DNA from: Lota lota
Taxonomy: Eukaryota > Chordata > Actinopteri > Gadiformes > Lotidae
Direction: 5' to 3'
Assembly (NCBI GenBank): GCA_026745465.1
Contig: JACYXH010000802.1
Coordinates: 3,236,001 to 3,300,000 of the forward strand
DNA: 64,000 bases
Each line of letters begins with the position of its first letter. The first letter of the stretch is position 1. Position numbers and translations under genes: made by a program. The notes under the pieces are model-generated. The model ran no database searches. It saw only the letters and a list, made by a program, of their open reading frames with translations, and was not told where the DNA came from. This document shows positions 34,600 through 64,000 of the stretch, in pieces.

Positions 34600-36563
34600 C
34601 GTGATTCAGGCTTTGCTTTCTCTTTTGTTGCCAGTTTTTCAGCCAGCAAGAATTCCACATTCGAGAGGAACTACTGTGTGTGTGTGTTTTTTTTTACTGA
34701 AAACTTTTAATAAAACATCACTTATTCATTTCTGGGTTTCATTCCAAACGGTGGCATTTTCTGATGTTTTCTTTCCCTGTAAACACATGTTAAGCTATTG
34801 TGGCAGAGTCATACTTGGTGAGTAAAAATGGCCTCCATACAAGTCTACAAAAACAGAAAGATTTTACAACCACAGATGGGAGTGAGTTCATGTTCCCCTC
34901 CAAGGTTGTTTCCCTCATGCACATTAGTCTATTGGATCTTAACAACTATCATATGGGTCACAAACAATTTATTTGACAATACAACCAACAAAGTTTTTTT
35001 TCTCCAAAATGGCCTGTATAGATAATTTAAAATCAATATAAAAATAAACAATGAAGTTTGACTTCCCCCCCACCCCTTTTTTTTCAAAATTGGACAGAGA
35101 GTCTTGACAGAGTGAAACAAGTAGTTTTTTCGAGGATACACGTGAAATATATGGACATTGCAGTTCATCAAATACAAAAAAGGGAAAACAAAACGAAATA
35201 AAGGCAACAGTTCTTGGCTGGAGTATCTGTGCTGCATCACTATACCAAGGGCATGACGATTAATACATACATAATGAAAAGCAATATACAAAATTTCAGA
35301 GATAAATACATTATTTATAGTTGATATGTTACAAAATTTCCCTCAGTGAGCGCAAGTGTGTATTGGAACGCAAAGATGACGATGAGCTACCATAAACCTA
35401 CAATCTGAAATGGATTTCAATTTTACGTTTTTTCAAAGTTTTTCGTCGATTTCTAAAAGAACATGGAAAAAGGACAGATGTATAAATATTTAGCACAAGT
35501 TTGGCAATATCACAATAGTCTACAATTTTTATAACCACATAGAAAACACATACGGGATTTTGGAGCGAGGAGGAGGAGGAAGAGGAGGAGGCTGCGACCT
35601 CTGTCAACAAGAAACTTCACAGTAGCCTAGGAATGCATTAATATACAGTGCTAGCAAAAAATTTGAAAACATGACAAAACACACTTGCTTAAAAGGAAGC
35701 TCTAGACGTAGAAGTACATCGGTTTTATCAACACAGCAAAGTGTTTTATACACATCAGTGTGCTTTGTTGACTCAAAGAGATTTTTTTTTCATTTGTATT
35801 TTGTGTTTGTTTTTCTTTTTTTTTCTTTTCTTTTTTTGAAGATGAGTTCTAGCTACAATAAATTACAAAATTTAATTTAAAATGCAGGAATGAAACATGA
35901 TACAAACTTACCCGCCCAGTTTCCCTACCCCTTAACGTGTATTTGTTGTACTTTGTGATCGGTTTTTCTACATTATATATTCCATATATTTTTCCAGTTG
36001 AAATTCAAACTTGGCCCTTGGTTATTTTTCTCACACATAAAAATACAAAAAAGTCACATTATAAAGACACACAACTGTGAATCTATTCAAAGAGAGTTGA
36101 AACATAAAACAATTTCTGAGGCAAATAAGTTCAAACGTACTGTACAATACATCAGTTATTTTTTTTACTATACAACCGAATGGTGAGTCCACAGAGTATC
36201 TTCCAGTACTGAATGAATGGCTGAATTGACCTCTAGCCATAGCCAAGGTCAAATCTCAACCACCAGGTATATAAAATAAACACTTGTCTCGTGTCCTCTT
36301 CACTGTTGAGAAAATAAAGACAAAAAAATAAAGACAAAAAAAATATCCATTGTGAGAAATCCTTCCGTGTTTTAAGTCCAAGTCCTTAAAAAAAGAAAAC
36401 GTTTTGTTTTTTTCCTTTTCTTCTTCCTTCATGTTAAAAAGACAATATGCTGCTTACTATACACTGCACCAGCATCTCTGCTGGGTGCTACAAGGGACAG
36501 TCCAGGGAAGTGGTAGTGAGTTGATTGGTGCTTGAGATTTATTTTTCCTAAAAGTGCATTTAT
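34600..36563 (-). other. ebf3: probable ebf3 3' UTR and immediate downstream DNA
   Basis: This block downstream of the ebf3 stop is AT-rich, nearly free of microsatellites and has no credible coding frame, as is typical of long 3' UTRs of developmental regulators. Perfect AATAAA hexamers on the - strand lie right after the stop (36559-36564 and 36538-36543), at 34968-34973 and at 34280-34285. The 3' end is therefore not fixed. The left limit given is a guess. Confidence 0.4.
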
Positions 36564-61668
<25,105 letters not shown>

Positions 61669-62081
61669 TGGAAATTATCCCCCTCCCCCTCCACAACGAA
61701 AAGAGAAAAAAAAAGAGGGGGAAAAAAGCGGAGAGAGAATATGATGGATTTGTCCTTTAAGGCATGCGAATCAAAATCATTTATCAATGCACTGGAGTGG
61801 GGTAGTTAAGCAGACCCTTCAAATGGTCCACTTCACAAAGGCTAAACGTCGGGCTCACCAGGAAAATGATTTGACGGAGCAAATTACGTGTCAGGCCAAA
61901 TGTAGCTATCAGAATTGATTAAGCGTGCGCTGTGACTACAGTAGAAATTTCAAAGTTGAACACATCTTAAATGAGTCAAGGATACGATGCGGGCATTAAA
62001 GTGGGAGCGACACTCGCAAGCTTTCTGCTGCTTCACGTTATTTCATTACCTCCATTCTGCATAATGTAGGCCACACACACA

Positions 62082-62087
62082 CCCCCC

Positions 62088-62140
<53 letters not shown>
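62082..62140. repeat. poly-C plus (AC)n
   Basis: 23 C followed by about 18 AC units. Confidence 0.95.
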
Positions 62141-62149
62141 GTCTTCGTC

Positions 62150-62580
62150 AGAGTGAAGGTTTCACATTTCATAATATCGAATCAACTCATGAATTATTCA
62201 GATTTGGGAATTTTCTCCGTTTTTTTTGATCGATTCAGTCCATTTCATATTGTTTGTTATTACAATGCTTTTCATCTGCTCTGACTTGCTGGTGCCATGC
62301 CGCCGTGCCATTCGTCAACACACCGAGTTGTTATTATAATCTAATTTGAGCGATCTGGTGCCTCACGTTGCCTGTCATTTGATGCATTACCTTAATATGG
62401 CGCTCAGCGAAACAACATGTTTACAACAGACACGCAATGACAGCTGGCCGTAAAATAGCAATATCAAATTTAATCTATTCCCATCAATATATTTTAATAC
62501 GCCGCGCATTGTGAGTGCGTGGCTGCTGCTTGCCTCACTCCTCAGAAATATACCGGGTGGTTTCTGCAAGTTCCCTTTTC
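62150..62580. promoter_or_regulatory. candidate conserved non-coding element in ebf3 upstream intron
   Basis: About 430 bp of unique AT-rich sequence between CA-repeat fields, with TTTGATCGATTCAG, TTATTATAATCTAATTTGAG and other TAAT cores. No coding frame of note. Regulatory role inferred only. Confidence 0.25.
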
Positions 62581-63224
62581 CTTTTTTCTCTTCTTCCTCT
62601 GCCTCTCTATTATCCCTCGCTAGCCAGTAAGTAAATCACAGGCTGCCATTGTTGTATGGATCACTTCAGACAAGACATCTCCCTTTGTTTGCCTCGCTGT
62701 TGGGTCTGTTCAGGTCATGTTTGCTCTCGCTCTTGCCGTGCCCCATAAAGTGCACACACACACACACTCGCGCACACACACACACACACACACACACGCT
62801 TACACACACACGCGTCTACGTTGGGATACTACAGGGAATGTGACTTTAGCGGACGGTGTTGACTTCATGCTAATCACCGCATACGGATTTTCATTCGTGC
62901 GGCCTGGAGGAGTGACATTTGCTTTTCTTAATTGCGAATACGGCGGCAGGGTTGGAGACAGGAACGGGCCTGGGTGGGCACGCGGCACTGAGACCCTCGG
63001 AGGGCCTGACCTTCATCAGCGCGGACGATTACGGCAAATAAGTCACCCTTCAAAATTACTGTAAACAAATTGACTTTGGGGATTCGGGAGAAGGGGAGGA
63101 GGAGGTGTGCTGTGGGAGGAGGGAGGAGGTGTGTGTGTGTGTTGGTGAGGAGGGTGGGGGAGGGTGGGGGGTACTGATGGTGACTGTTTGGGGGGCAGCT
63201 GTAGCCTGCAACCTACAAACTGCT

Positions 63225-63255
<31 letters not shown>

Positions 63256-64000
63256 TGTGTCATCACACACACGTGTCATCACACACACACACACACACAC
63301 ACACAAACATACAAACTCTCCCTCAAACACAAACGCACATGTGCACACACAACTACCGCCTCGGAAATCCCAAAGCCCCTTCTCTCTCTGTCTCTCTCTC
63401 TCTCTCTTCCCCCCCCCCCCCCCCCACACCCCCACACACAGAAGGACCCACAGAGCCAGCGACTCTCTAAGCCGTCCACCCTTCTGCCTAAAGTCATTTG
63501 CATATGTCTCAATGTGCAGACAGAGAGGGGAGCATGTGCTGAATGGGGACCGTGGAGAAGTGGATTACACAGTCAGCGCAGGCGATCTGATGATAGACAC
63601 GCACAAACACACACATACACACACTCACACCCCTCCCCTCAAGCAGATGATAAGCATCACAGGGATTGGCCCAATAAGGACTCGGTGTGTGTGTGTGGTT
63701 GTGTTTGTTCCATGTTCAACTTTGCGCAAACTTTCTACGTAACATATTAGTATTGTTTTTGTTCTCTTTTCTAATACTCAAATGTGTGTATTGGTGTGTG
63801 TTTTGAGGGTTTGTCAGTCACTTTTATTATTTTCGTATATCTTTTTTCTACTTCTGTGCTGGAGGTCAAATCTAATGCAAAATGTTCCGGAGTGTGGGTC
63901 CCTGGCTCCAGCGTGTTGAGACACTCAAACAGGTCTGGCGAGGCCCGGGAAGCCCTCCTTTGTTCTGCCTGCTGAAATGTGTTGTAATTGTGCTGTGGGA

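Overview
This is vertebrate genomic DNA, almost certainly from a teleost fish. Genes are split into short exons with GT..AG introns. There are very many dinucleotide microsatellites and long homopolymers, and several copies of a tRNA-derived SINE whose 3' tail is the 'GCTTTGGATAA.AGC.TCTGC' type common in fish. Microsatellite density is high even for fish; gadiform genomes are known for this, but that placement is only a guess.

Two protein-coding genes can be supported, and they converge. (1) mgmt (O6-methylguanine-DNA methyltransferase) lies on the + strand in four coding exons: 1730-1887, 12674-12840, 19384-19523 and 23270-23398. All splice phases agree. The joined frame is 594 nt, or 197 residues plus stop, and keeps the catalytic PCHRV motif, the Arg finger, the DNA-binding Tyr and all four zinc ligands. 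(2) ebf3 (an early B-cell factor/COE transcription factor) lies on the - strand. Its last eight coding exons are visible: 61091-60961, 60542-60416, 47310-47222, 40450-40385, 39950-39779, 39165-38980, 38295-38206 and 36595-36564. They encode the IPT/TIG domain, the helix-loop-helix region with the vertebrate-type doubled helix 2, and the Ser/Thr/Pro-rich C-terminus ending in VPPM. The exons for the N-terminal DNA-binding domain must lie beyond base 64000. MGMT and EBF3 are also convergent neighbours in mammals, so the two calls support each other.

Layout: 1-1716 flank or first intron of mgmt; 1717-23398 mgmt with three large introns; 23399 to about 34600 intergenic; about 34600-36563 probable ebf3 3' UTR; 36564-64000 ebf3. 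Introns and intergenic DNA alternate between simple-repeat fields and repeat-free AT-rich blocks of 250-700 bp. Those blocks look like conserved non-coding elements, as expected around a developmental regulator, but this is inference.

No CRISPR array, operon, phage, toxin system or novel enzyme system is visible. The most interesting observations are local: a symmetric 66-bp ebf3 exon (helix 2a) with a CA repeat starting a few bases after its 5' splice site; absence of the optional EBF C-terminal exon where a minisatellite sits instead; a partial tandem copy of the last mgmt exon at the head of a diverged repeat family; a duplicated element shared by the ebf3 3' UTR and DNA 2 kb downstream; and an excess of perfect octamer (ATGCAAAT) sites.
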